Positions 1-5,982 of a stretch of 11,735 bases of DNA are shown here, in pieces (position 1 is the stretch's first letter; each line of letters begins with the position of its first letter). The translations under genes were made by a program, and so were the position numbers. The notes beneath the pieces are model-generated. The model did no database searches. It was not told the origin of the DNA and saw only the letters and a program-made list of their open reading frames with translations. Source of the DNA: BM506 sp031581485 (GTDB lineage: Bacteria; Desulfobacterota; Desulfobulbia; Desulfobulbales; SURF-16); NCBI GenBank assembly GCA_031581485.1, contig JAVLBA010000074.1, positions 1 through 11,735 of the forward strand, written 5' to 3'.

Positions 1-171
1 CCCTATGTCTATGCCATCATGTTCAGCAGCCGGGACTCCAAAGAGGAACAGCTCCTGGCCCTGGACGGAGGGGCCGATGACTACCTGGTCAAACCATGCA
101 AGCCCTCGGAACTGCGGGCCCGCCTTGGGGTTGGCCGCCGCATCATGGAAATGGCCTTTCACGCCACCTGA
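1..171 (+). CDS. Response-regulator receiver domain, C-terminal fragment
   Basis: The gene enters from the left edge in frame 1, and only its last 56 codons are visible before TGA. The fragment shows the second half of a CheY-like receiver: MFSSR at residues 7-11 supplies the conserved Ser/Thr at the end of beta-4, GGADDYLVKP at 23-32 carries the conserved Lys of beta-5 followed by Pro, and a final amphipathic helix SELRARLGVGRRIMEMA follows. The phospho-acceptor Asp lies outside the window. The helix resembles the linker that joins receivers to GGDEF or PAS output domains, but the protein stops a few residues later. It is therefore either a single-domain CheY-like regulator or a larger protein ending in a receiver. 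The gene converges on nadK. The 76 bases between them hold no convincing terminator. Confidence 0.85.
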   Translation, partial: PYVYAIMFSSRDSKEEQLLALDGGADDYLVKPCKPSELRARLGVGRRIMEMAFHAT

Positions 172-247
172 CCCCTCCCGGATAAGCAGAAAGAAAAAGA
201 AGCCGGCTGGACGTGGCGCTGTGCCAGGGGAAAAAAATGAAGAGGGG

Positions 248-1105
248 CTAGGAGAAGGTTTTGCCGCCTTTTACTTCGACAACATGCTCGGTACGTCCCC
301 CCCAGTTGAGCTTATTGCGCAAGATATCAAAATAGCCTTCCCACGGTGAACAGACCAGCAGCAGTTTTTTTTCAGCAACCCTCATCTCCAGACTGTCCTC
401 CTTCCCCATATTCCAGGCGGGCTGGCCATCCACGATCACCTGCACGTCCGTGGCCTGGCCGGCGAGACGGGTGGTCAAGCAGAGATCAGCAGGCAGCAGG
501 AGCGGCCTGCTCTCCAGCATAAAGGGGCAGATGGGGGTAACAAGGATGGAGGCGAGGCCCGGATGGACAATGGGGCCGCCGGCGGAAAGATTATAGGCGG
601 TGGAACCGGTGGGGGTGGAAAAGATAAGGCCATCCGCCTTATAGGAGGCCACAAAATGCGTATCTGCCCAGGTGGAGAGATGGACCAGGCGATCAATGGC
701 CCCTCTGCTGATCACCACATCATTTAAGGCGTATCGCCACTCTCTGGTGCCGGCCGCTCCGTCAATCCGGGCCTTGAACATCATGCGCTGCTCAATAGCC
801 ACCTCACCGGCCAACACCATCTCCAGGGCGACCTGGCGATCGGTGACGGCGATCTCGGTGAGAAATCCCAGGCTCCCCAGATTGATCCCCAGCACAGGAA
901 TCTCATGCCGGGCGGCAGGGGCGGCCACATGCAGCAGGGTGCCGTCACCACCGAGAATGATCAGCAGGTCAAGATCAGGGGTGATGCAATCCTGAACCGC
1001 CTTGATTCCCTGCTGCGCAAACCAGGCAGTGAACTCAGCAGCAATAATCAGGGCCTCAGCGGAATCCCTTTTGACGATTATGCCTACCTTTTGAATTTTC
1101 AGCAT
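248..1105 (-). CDS. nadK: NAD kinase
   Basis: ATP- or polyphosphate-dependent NAD kinase, the cytosolic enzyme that makes NADP from NAD. The 285-residue length is normal. Family signatures are in order: LGGDGTLL at 51-58, the GGDGT nucleotide-binding loop with its catalytic Asp; GINLGSLGFL at 73-82; LNDVVI at 127-132; and DGLIFSTPTGSTAYNLSAGG at 158-177. The usual PHxL segment after TPIC reads PFMLESRP (194-201), so the His is Phe here. The ATG at 1105 lies 9 nt after the proC stop, and the start MLKIQKVGII matches the family's opening beta strand. I see no clear Shine-Dalgarno, so translation may be coupled to proC. Identity is secure. The His to Phe change may simply be lineage variation. 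Confidence 0.95.
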   Translation of the reverse strand: MLKIQKVGIIVKRDSAEALIIAAEFTAWFAQQGIKAVQDCITPDLDLLIILGGDGTLLHVAAPAARHEIPVLGINLGSLGFLTEIAVTDRQVALEMVLAGEVAIEQRMMFKARIDGAAGTREWRYALNDVVISRGAIDRLVHLSTWADTHFVASYKADGLIFSTPTGSTAYNLSAGGPIVHPGLASILVTPICPFMLESRPLLLPADLCLTTRLAGQATDVQVIVDGQPAWNMGKEDSLEMRVAEKKLLLVCSPWEGYFDILRNKLNWGGRTEHVVEVKGGKTFS

Positions 1106-1114
1106 GGCGGCGGG

Positions 1115-1930
1115 CTAGAGAAGCTTGCCCAGTTCGCGGGAACGATTGGTGGCCGCTTCAACCGCATTCATGATTGCCGCCTTGAATCCCGCTTTTTCCA
1201 GTTCATGGAGGCCGGCGATGGTGGTGCCCCCCGGCGAGGTCACCATGGCCTTGAGCTGGGCGGGATGCTCACCTGTTTCCATGGCCAGCCGTATCGATCC
1301 CAAGATGGTCTGCTGGGCCAGTTTCTCGGCGTCGTCTCTGGCCAGACCAACCTTGAGCCCCGCCTCAATCAGGGAATCAAGAAAGGTGAAGACATAGGCA
1401 GGGCCACTGCCGCTCAGACCGGTGACGGCATCAAGAGAAGATTCAGCCATCATCACGGTGATGCCAACGGTGTCAAAGATCTTGCGGGCAACAGCGAGAT
1501 CCTCAGGGCCGACCTCTTTGCCGGGACTGAGGGCGGAGGCGCCGGCAAGGACCAGGGCCGGGGTATTGGGCATCACCCGCACCACCCGACACCCCTTGCC
1601 AAGCCTCTGTTCCATGAATTCCAGCGGGATGCCGGCGGCAATGGAAACGAGCAGGTGGCGGGGCTTAATATCAGCACAACACTCCTCAAGCAACCTGCCC
1701 ATGATCTGCGGCTTGACCGCCAGGATAATGATGTCACATTGCCAGACCGGGGTATATTGCGTGGAGACCGCGACCTTGTAGGTCTCGGCCAGCAGGGCAC
1801 ACCGGCCCGGATCAGGATCAACCACATGGATATGGTCCGCAGCCACCAGACCCCCCTCTAACATTCCCCTGATCAGGGCCTCGGCCATGCGGCCGCCGCC
1901 CAGGAAGCCAATCTTTCCCATTGCATTCAT
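1115..1930 (-). CDS. proC: Pyrroline-5-carboxylate reductase
   Basis: Catalyses the last step of proline synthesis, the NAD(P)H-dependent reduction of 1-pyrroline-5-carboxylate to proline. The 271 residues are full length. The Rossmann dinucleotide loop GFLGGGRMAEALIRGM starts at residue 8, IIILAVKPQ lies near residue 70, and the C-terminal dimer domain carries the family signature LSGSGPAYVFTFLDSLIEAG followed by VTSPGGTT. The ATG at 1930 is preferred because AAGGAG (1943-1948) lies 12 nt upstream. A second in-frame ATG three codons later (1921) would be 21 nt away. It is the first gene of a two-gene unit with nadK. Its 5' region (1931-2065) carries a promoter candidate and clustered dyads and is insulated from the AP2-like gene by a terminator. 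Confidence 0.96.
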   Translation of the reverse strand: MNAMGKIGFLGGGRMAEALIRGMLEGGLVAADHIHVVDPDPGRCALLAETYKVAVSTQYTPVWQCDIIILAVKPQIMGRLLEECCADIKPRHLLVSIAAGIPLEFMEQRLGKGCRVVRVMPNTPALVLAGASALSPGKEVGPEDLAVARKIFDTVGITVMMAESSLDAVTGLSGSGPAYVFTFLDSLIEAGLKVGLARDDAEKLAQQTILGSIRLAMETGEHPAQLKAMVTSPGGTTIAGLHELEKAGFKAAIMNAVEAATNRSRELGKLL

Positions 1931-1991
1931 ATAAAGTAACCGCTCCTTGGTGAGCCTGCGCTAAAAAGAGAAAATAATAATTGTCACCTGC

Positions 1992-2023
1992 ATGGCGCCA
2001 TCCATGGCGGCCCTGGGACAGGG
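1992..2023 (-). repeat. Cluster of short dyads in the proC leader
   Basis: Three perfect short palindromes lie side by side 62-93 nt upstream of the proC start: ATGGCGCCAT (1992-2001), CGCCAT-CC-ATGGCG (1996-2009) and CCCTG-GGA-CAGGG (2011-2023). They fall at or just after the start point expected from the promoter candidate. They could form leader hairpins or an operator. No U-run follows directly, so they do not look like a terminator. The symmetry is visible; a function is only inferred. Confidence 0.4.
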
Positions 2024-2026
2024 TCC

Positions 2027-2054
2027 AAGGTAGTATATACCTCTTTTTAGTCAA
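2027..2054 (-). promoter_or_regulatory. Candidate sigma-70 promoter for proC-nadK
   Basis: On the minus strand, TTGACT (2049-2054; five of six matches to the -35 consensus) is followed after 16 bp by TACCTT (2027-2032; three of six). A better -10-like hexamer, TATACT (2032-2037), overlaps it but is only 11 bp from the -35. Position supports the call, since the site lies between the upstream terminator and the gene. The -10 element is weak. Confidence 0.3.
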
Positions 2055-2065
2055 GCCCCAACCCC

Positions 2066-2100
2066 AAAAAAAAACCGGCTCTTAAAGAGCCGGTTTTTTT
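2066..2100 (-). terminator. Intrinsic terminator after the AP2-like gene
   Basis: CCGGCTCT (2075-2082) pairs perfectly with AGAGCCGG (2086-2093) around a 3-nt loop. The stem is flanked by nine A on the left and seven T on the right, so the hairpin has a U-run on both strands. On the minus strand it follows the AP2-like stop codon by about 35 nt and would stop transcription before proC. No plus-strand gene precedes it. Confidence 0.9.
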
Positions 2101-2134
2101 ATTAAAACAGAGGAGCTGCTTTTTCTAACTCACC

Positions 2135-2578
2135 TTACTGGTTTAAACGTTGTGCTTCCTTTTGCTGACGGATTTCGCAGGCACGCTTGAAGGCAGACTC
2201 CTTGCCATGCTTACGGACCGACACCGAGGTCTTTCCCTGCTTTCCTTCATTGTTCACCCAACTCACCTCATAGCGGCTCAGGATATCGTTGAGCCGAACA
2301 CCAACCACGCCGGTGGAGGTATTGCTCACGGTGACGATATGCTTATCACTCCGGACCTTGCCGAGTTTCTTCTCGGTTTGATCACGCCAGGCCACCGCCG
2401 CCAGCAGACTGGAATAGCGGCCACCGCACTTGCCATCAGAAAAGAATTTGGAATGGGTCTTGCCATGAAAACGCACCCGCACATACCAACCATGCGTCCG
2501 TTTGATCTCCTGATCGATACGGGCGATATCCTTATGCTTCTCAAGCAGCATTTTCTGTTCTTTTTTTTCTTCAGCCAT
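2135..2578 (-). CDS. Small protein with two AP2-like DNA-binding repeats
   Basis: A 147-residue, Lys/Arg-rich soluble protein with no signal peptide or membrane segment. After a charged N-terminus (1-16), two similar units follow. The first, about 19-72, has WYVRVRF, HGK, FF, GG and a helix LLAAVAWRDQTEKKL. The second, about 85-143, opens with NTSTGVVGV, typical of AP2/ERF domains, then YEVSW, GK and a helix ESAFKRACEIRQQKEAQ. This fits the AP2 fold of three strands and one helix that binds the DNA major groove. Bacterial AP2 domains are often attached to HNH endonucleases; here there is no nuclease part. A DNA-binding or regulatory role is inferred. The start is supported by GGAGGT (2586-2591) 7 nt upstream of the ATG. 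It is a single-gene unit with its own terminator and a long, palindrome-rich 5' region. Confidence 0.8.
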   Translation of the reverse strand: MAEEKKEQKMLLEKHKDIARIDQEIKRTHGWYVRVRFHGKTHSKFFSDGKCGGRYSSLLAAVAWRDQTEKKLGKVRSDKHIVTVSNTSTGVVGVRLNDILSRYEVSWVNNEGKQGKTSVSVRKHGKESAFKRACEIRQQKEAQRLNQ

Positions 2579-2629
2579 GGTCTACACCTCCAATAAAAAT
2601 AAAATAAAAAAAATTCCCATCAATTTTCA

Positions 2630-2663
2630 GGCTGGTCCAGCCAGGCAAGATCTCTTACCTGGC
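2630..2663. repeat. Two overlapping inverted repeats upstream of the AP2-like gene
   Basis: GGCTGG-T-CCAGCC (2630-2642) is a perfect 6-1-6 palindrome. It shares three bases with a second inverted repeat, GCCAGG at 2640-2645 and CCTGGC at 2658-2663. The second repeat's arms extend inward after one mismatch by three more pairs, AAG with CTT. The pair lies about 50-85 bp upstream of the AP2-like start codon, so it could be an operator or, if transcribed, alternative leader hairpins. The function is inferred. Confidence 0.5.
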
Positions 2664-2858
2664 ATTCGAAGAGAGTGACACCTATCCATCAGCCCCTGTT
2701 CCGGGTCTGCTGATAAATATGTGCAATAATCAACGAAGAGAGAAAGGAAACAACGTTTTTCTCAACTGAGAAGAGCAAGAACCAATAGAAATAAAGTAAC
2801 GGCTACCTGGAGGAAACCCTTCCCCCTAAATTTTTGTTTACAGAAATCTAAACTGGTG

Positions 2859-2885
2859 ACGCATTCATAACACAGCTCAATGCGT
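2859..2885. repeat. Separated dyad next to the mazG promoter candidate
   Basis: ACGCATT (2859-2865) and AATGCGT (2879-2885) are perfect 7-bp inverted arms with a 13-bp spacer. The right arm directly abuts the TTGACA of the promoter candidate. This placement suits a dimeric regulator bound beside the -35 element. Chance occurrence in a 440-bp region cannot be excluded. Confidence 0.4.
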
Positions 2886-2913
2886 TTGACAAGAAGCCAG
2901 GCAATAATTTACT
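2886..2913 (+). promoter_or_regulatory. Candidate sigma-70 promoter for mazG
   Basis: A perfect -35 hexamer TTGACA (2886-2891) is followed after 16 bp by TTTACT (2908-2913; four of six -10 matches). Transcription would begin near 2920, giving a leader of roughly 100 nt before the mazG ATG. A TATACT at 2920-2925 is better as a -10 but is 28 bp from the -35. Confidence 0.4.
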
Positions 2914-3017
2914 TCTTTTTATACTATGATTAAAAAAGTCATGCGGTTAGACTGAAACCTTTTCTGTCATCCCCTCCCCCAAATCCTTGCAACCCTGTTC
3001 CCCGGAATCCTCACATC

Positions 3018-3803
3018 ATGAAAGAACAAGCTGAACTTTTTATAGAACTTATTGAGATCATCAAGCAGTTGCGGGCCCCTGACGGTTGTCCCTGGGACAA
3101 GAAACAGACCCCGGAAAGCCTCAAACCCTATGTGCTGGAAGAGACCCATGAACTTTGTGAGGCCATTGATTCAGGGGACGCCCTTCACGTCAAAGAAGAG
3201 TTAGGAGATGTTTTCTTCCAGCTCACCTTTCTGGCCCTCATGCATGAGGAGAAAAATCTCTTCACCATGGCCGATGCCCTCCAGGCCATTATTGACAAGA
3301 TGATCCGCCGCCATCCCCATGTATTCACCGATGAAATCTTTGAATCAGATGAGGCGATCCGCAAAAATTGGCAGAAGATCAAGGCGGCTGAAAAAAAGCC
3401 TGAAAAGACAGACCTCCTTGACGTGCCCAGATCCCTGCCCGCCCTGAACCGGGCCCAGCGCGTCTCCAGCCGGGCTGCCGCCCATGGCTTTGAGTGGCCG
3501 GACACCGAATCGCTTCTTGAAAAATTCCAGGAAGAATCCCGGGAACTTGTGGAGGCCGTGCAGAGTGGCGACACAAAAGACATTGCCGAAGAAGCGGGAG
3601 ACCTTTTTTTCATGCTCATCAATATCTGCCGCCGCCACAACCTCTACGGGGAAGACATCATGCATCAGGCCACGGATAAATTCATCCGCCGCTACACAGG
3701 GATGGAGAGCCTGATCCAAAAGGATGGCAAGAATATCACCCGCCTCAGCAGCAAGGAGCACCTGCGTTACTGGCAGCAGACCAAGGCGGATGAGCGGGGC
3801 TGA
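3018..3803 (+). CDS. mazG: Nucleoside triphosphate pyrophosphohydrolase MazG
   Basis: Hydrolyses (d)NTPs to the monophosphates plus pyrophosphate, cleaning damaged or surplus nucleotides in the cytosol; in E. coli it also lowers ppGpp. The 261 residues hold two MazG domains. The first carries GCPWDKKQT (23-31), EETHELCEAID (41-51) and EELGDVFFQL (60-69). The second carries EESRELVEAV (172-181) and EEAGDLFFML (191-200). The EExxE and ExxD acidic residues that bind Mg2+ are intact in both. The C-terminal stretch with FIRRYTGME also fits the family. The ATG at 3018 matches the family start, but the Shine-Dalgarno is weak (GGAA about 10 nt upstream). The gene stands alone on the plus strand and converges on the aminotransferase gene 47 bp away. 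Confidence 0.95.
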   Translation: MKEQAELFIELIEIIKQLRAPDGCPWDKKQTPESLKPYVLEETHELCEAIDSGDALHVKEELGDVFFQLTFLALMHEEKNLFTMADALQAIIDKMIRRHPHVFTDEIFESDEAIRKNWQKIKAAEKKPEKTDLLDVPRSLPALNRAQRVSSRAAAHGFEWPDTESLLEKFQEESRELVEAVQSGDTKDIAEEAGDLFFMLINICRRHNLYGEDIMHQATDKFIRRYTGMESLIQKDGKNITRLSSKEHLRYWQQTKADERG

Positions 3804-3830
3804 CCGGCACCATTTCCACCGGCTCACCCC
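3796..3830. other. Possible hairpin between convergent mazG and aminotransferase genes
   Basis: GGGG, TGA and CCGG (3796-3807) can pair with CCGG, TCA and CCCC (3819-3830), with one C bulged on each side and an 11-nt loop. The structure spans the mazG stop codon. No T-run follows on either strand, so Rho-independent termination is not well supported. Confidence 0.2.
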
Positions 3831-3850
3831 CACGTACTCAGAACTTTTCC

Positions 3851-5038
3851 CTACCTGCCGGGCAGGGTTGCCATGGCCTCCTTAAAGGCCGAGGCGGAGC
3901 GGGCAATCACCCCGTCTTCCACACAAAAGGCCAGCCTGAAATAGCCGGGCATACCAAAACCGCGGCCGGGCACGGCCAGGATCTTGTATTTCTGGAGATG
4001 GGCGACAAAGGCGGCATCATCCTCCAGGGGAGATTTGGGGAAGATATAAAAGGCACCCTTGGGAGGGGTAAATTCCAGGCCGGCATCCGCAAGGATCTTG
4101 CAGAAGACCTCCCGCCGCCGGGTATAGATATCGGTGTCCACGGTGACACCCTGGAGGGTAGCCACCACCCGCTGCATCAGGGCCGGGGCATTGACAAAGC
4201 CCAGAATACGGTTAGCCAGGACCATGGCGCTCAGCAGCTCCTGCTTGTCTGAGATAGCGGGATGGATGGCGATATACCCGATCCGTTCACCGGGCAGGGA
4301 CAAGTCCTTGGAGGAGGAGGAGACCACCACGCTGTTCTGGTAGGCCTTGAAGATGGAGGGCACCTGATACTCTTCAAAAATAATTTTGCGGTACGGCTCA
4401 TCAGAAAGGAGGAAGATGGAAGATCCGAATTTCTCTTCACAGCGGCTCAGCAAGGCGCCAAGGGCGGCCAGGTCGGCGGCCGGGTAGATCTGGCCGGTGG
4501 GATTATTGGGTGAGTTGATGATAAGGGCCTTGGTTTTGGCGCTTATTGCCGCTTCAATGGCGGCCAGATCAAGGTTGAAATCTTCGGTGGTATTGACGAC
4601 CTTGCCCACCCCGCCCTGATTGTCGATATAGAAATTATATTCCACAAAAAAGGGGGCCAGGATGATGACCTCTTCCCCGGGGTTGAGGATCGATTTCAAG
4701 ACCACGTTGAGGCCTCCGGCCGCCCCGCAGGTCATGAGGATCTCGTCACCGGTGACGGTCACCTCCTGCTCCTTGGAGATCTGCGCGGCAACGGCCTCGC
4801 GGACAAAGGGATAACCGCCGTTGGGCATATAACTGTGGCTGCCGGGACCATCCTCGGCCACTATCTTCTGCAGATTTTCGGCAAAGGCCGGGGGCGGGGG
4901 CAGATCCGGATTCCCCAGGCTGAAATCAAAGACATTTTCAGCGCCGAACTCAGCCTTTAACTTGCCACCCTCCTCAAACATCTTGCGAATCCAGGAAGAA
5001 CGGTTGGCAAAATCAATCATCTTTGTGGAAATAGCCAT
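3851..5038 (-). CDS. Class-I PLP-dependent aminotransferase
   Basis: A fold-type-I aminotransferase (395 residues, cytosolic) moving an amino group between an amino acid and a 2-oxo acid. Seen in order: LGNPDLPPPP (41-50), YMPNGGYP (70-77), CGAAGG (104-109) at the cofactor phosphate loop, NSPNNPTG (175-182), DEPY (213-216) contacting the pyridine nitrogen and ring oxygen, SSSSKDLSLPGERIGY (240-255) with K244 as the predicted Schiff-base lysine, and GYFRLAFC (365-372) with R368 for the substrate carboxylate. All key residues are present. The substrate cannot be assigned; it belongs to the broad aspartate/alanine-type group. The start is fixed by AAGGAG (5045-5050) 6 nt upstream. It lies 93 bp downstream of the djlA-like gene and may be separately transcribed. 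Confidence 0.93.
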   Translation of the reverse strand: MAISTKMIDFANRSSWIRKMFEEGGKLKAEFGAENVFDFSLGNPDLPPPPAFAENLQKIVAEDGPGSHSYMPNGGYPFVREAVAAQISKEQEVTVTGDEILMTCGAAGGLNVVLKSILNPGEEVIILAPFFVEYNFYIDNQGGVGKVVNTTEDFNLDLAAIEAAISAKTKALIINSPNNPTGQIYPAADLAALGALLSRCEEKFGSSIFLLSDEPYRKIIFEEYQVPSIFKAYQNSVVVSSSSKDLSLPGERIGYIAIHPAISDKQELLSAMVLANRILGFVNAPALMQRVVATLQGVTVDTDIYTRRREVFCKILADAGLEFTPPKGAFYIFPKSPLEDDAAFVAHLQKYKILAVPGRGFGMPGYFRLAFCVEDGVIARSASAFKEAMATLPGR

Positions 5039-5095
5039 CTTCTACTCCTTCTGTTTTTTACTTAAGCAGCGCCGGGGGCACTGATTACGTTATGG

Positions 5096-5131
5096 AAAAA
5101 ATTATCTCAGCTCTTCAAGCGGCCTGGAGCT
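5096..5131 (-). terminator. Possible weak terminator after the djlA-like gene
   Basis: On the minus strand, directly after the djlA-like stop codon, AGCTC and GAGCT (5127-5131 and 5109-5113) can pair around a 13-nt loop. Seven bases later comes a run of six T (5096-5101). The stem is short and the loop long, so the call is tentative. It would end the ispH-ftsY-djlA transcript and leave the aminotransferase gene separate. Confidence 0.3.
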
Positions 5132-5965
5132 TCAGCCTGTTTTCTTCAGATGATGATAGGCCATGTTGATATCCTTCATCTTCTCTTCAGCGACCTGGCG
5201 GAACTCCTCACCCAGATGGGCGACAAGATCAGGATGATACTCCTTGCTCAGCTTCCGGTAGGCATTTTTGATCTCTTCCTGGGATGCCCCGGCAGAAAGA
5301 CCGAGAATCTCATAATAGGCGGCACGGTCAGCGGTCTGCTGGCGGCCCCGGAATTCATAATGGGCCTGGTAGCGGCCGCGAATAGCGCCATACTCAAACT
5401 GGCTGATCTCTAAAAAGCGGGCAATCTTCTCGGTGAGTTCCAGCTCCGCCTTGGAGACCTTGTCGTTTGCGTAGAGGACCTGAAAGACAAGCTCAATGAG
5501 GATGAGACGGGGCTGATAGCCAAATTGCCCTTTAAATTCAGCCAGCAATTCATCCAGGGTGGCCGGAGTGTCGGTGGCATCCTTGATCAGCTCCTTGACC
5601 CAGTACATCTGCTCCTGGCTGTAATGGAGGTTGATGCGGAAGAAATTATTAATAGCGGCGATTTCGTGCTTGGTGATATGGCCGTCCAGTTCAGCGATCT
5701 TCACCAGGATCTGGGTGAGCAGGGAGACAAACTGATTGCGCTCATCTGACTGGTGGGACTCATACTGGCTCACCTTGTAGCGGATAAAGAGGGAAAAACC
5801 CCAGATACCCACCATCAAGATCACAAAGAAGACAAAGACGGACATGAGCAGCACACCCACCACATTAAAGAGAAGCGGTGCTCCACCGATGATGAGCAGG
5901 ATCATGGCGATGATGAGAAAGAGGCCGCCACAGCCAGGGGATTGATGGCGTCTATAGGGTGACAT
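5132..5965 (-). CDS. DjlA-like membrane-anchored TerB / J-domain co-chaperone
   Basis: A 277-residue protein with the domain order of DjlA. It has two adjacent N-terminal hydrophobic segments (about 14-34 and 36-62), a helical TerB-like domain (about 77-190) with acidic motifs AELDGHITKHEI (91-102) and LYANDKVSKAELELTEKIA (164-182), and a C-terminal J-domain (about 216-277) with YYEILGL, AYRKLSKEYHPD and the intact HPD triad at 244-246. J-domains stimulate DnaK ATPase; here DnaK would be recruited to the inner membrane face. E. coli DjlA has one membrane segment, so two is a visible difference and could be a hairpin anchor. The ATG has GGGAG about 4 nt upstream and lies 17 nt after the ftsY stop, so co-transcription with ftsY is likely. 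The DjlA role is inferred from architecture. Confidence 0.85.
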   Translation of the reverse strand: MSPYRRHQSPGCGGLFLIIAMILLIIGGAPLLFNVVGVLLMSVFVFFVILMVGIWGFSLFIRYKVSQYESHQSDERNQFVSLLTQILVKIAELDGHITKHEIAAINNFFRINLHYSQEQMYWVKELIKDATDTPATLDELLAEFKGQFGYQPRLILIELVFQVLYANDKVSKAELELTEKIARFLEISQFEYGAIRGRYQAHYEFRGRQQTADRAAYYEILGLSAGASQEEIKNAYRKLSKEYHPDLVAHLGEEFRQVAEEKMKDINMAYHHLKKTG

Positions 5966-5982
5966 GGTTCTCCCGTAAATAT

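Larger units (their letters stand above)
2579..3017. other. AT-rich divergent intergenic region, AP2-like gene / mazG
   Basis: No coding region of convincing length or codon character is visible in these 439 bases. The left end holds the strong Shine-Dalgarno of the AP2-like gene and an A-rich stretch (2592-2613). Two overlapping inverted repeats lie at 2630-2663, a separated dyad at 2859-2885 and a promoter candidate for mazG at 2886-2913. The middle (about 2664-2858) shows nothing I can name. Its size exceeds what two ordinary promoters need, so a small RNA or multi-site regulation is possible but not shown. Confidence 0.6.

Noticed and set aside
172..247. Terminator between the receiver gene and nadK
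   Set aside because: Only a 4-bp stem (TGGC-GCTGT-GCCA) is present, with no T-run directly after it on either strand.
905..1861. 318-codon plus-strand open frame across nadK and proC
   Set aside because: It is antisense to two genes with complete family signatures, its translation shows no recognisable motif and it has no supporting start context. High-GC third positions leave such frames open by chance.
2812..2845. GGAA-ACCC-TTCC hairpin followed by a T-rich run as a small-RNA terminator
   Set aside because: The stem is only four pairs, the T-run starts several bases later, and no upstream transcript is evident.
2886..2925. TTGACA paired with TATACT as the mazG promoter
   Set aside because: The spacing is 28 bp, far outside the range for sigma-70. 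The TTTACT element at 16 bp was preferred.
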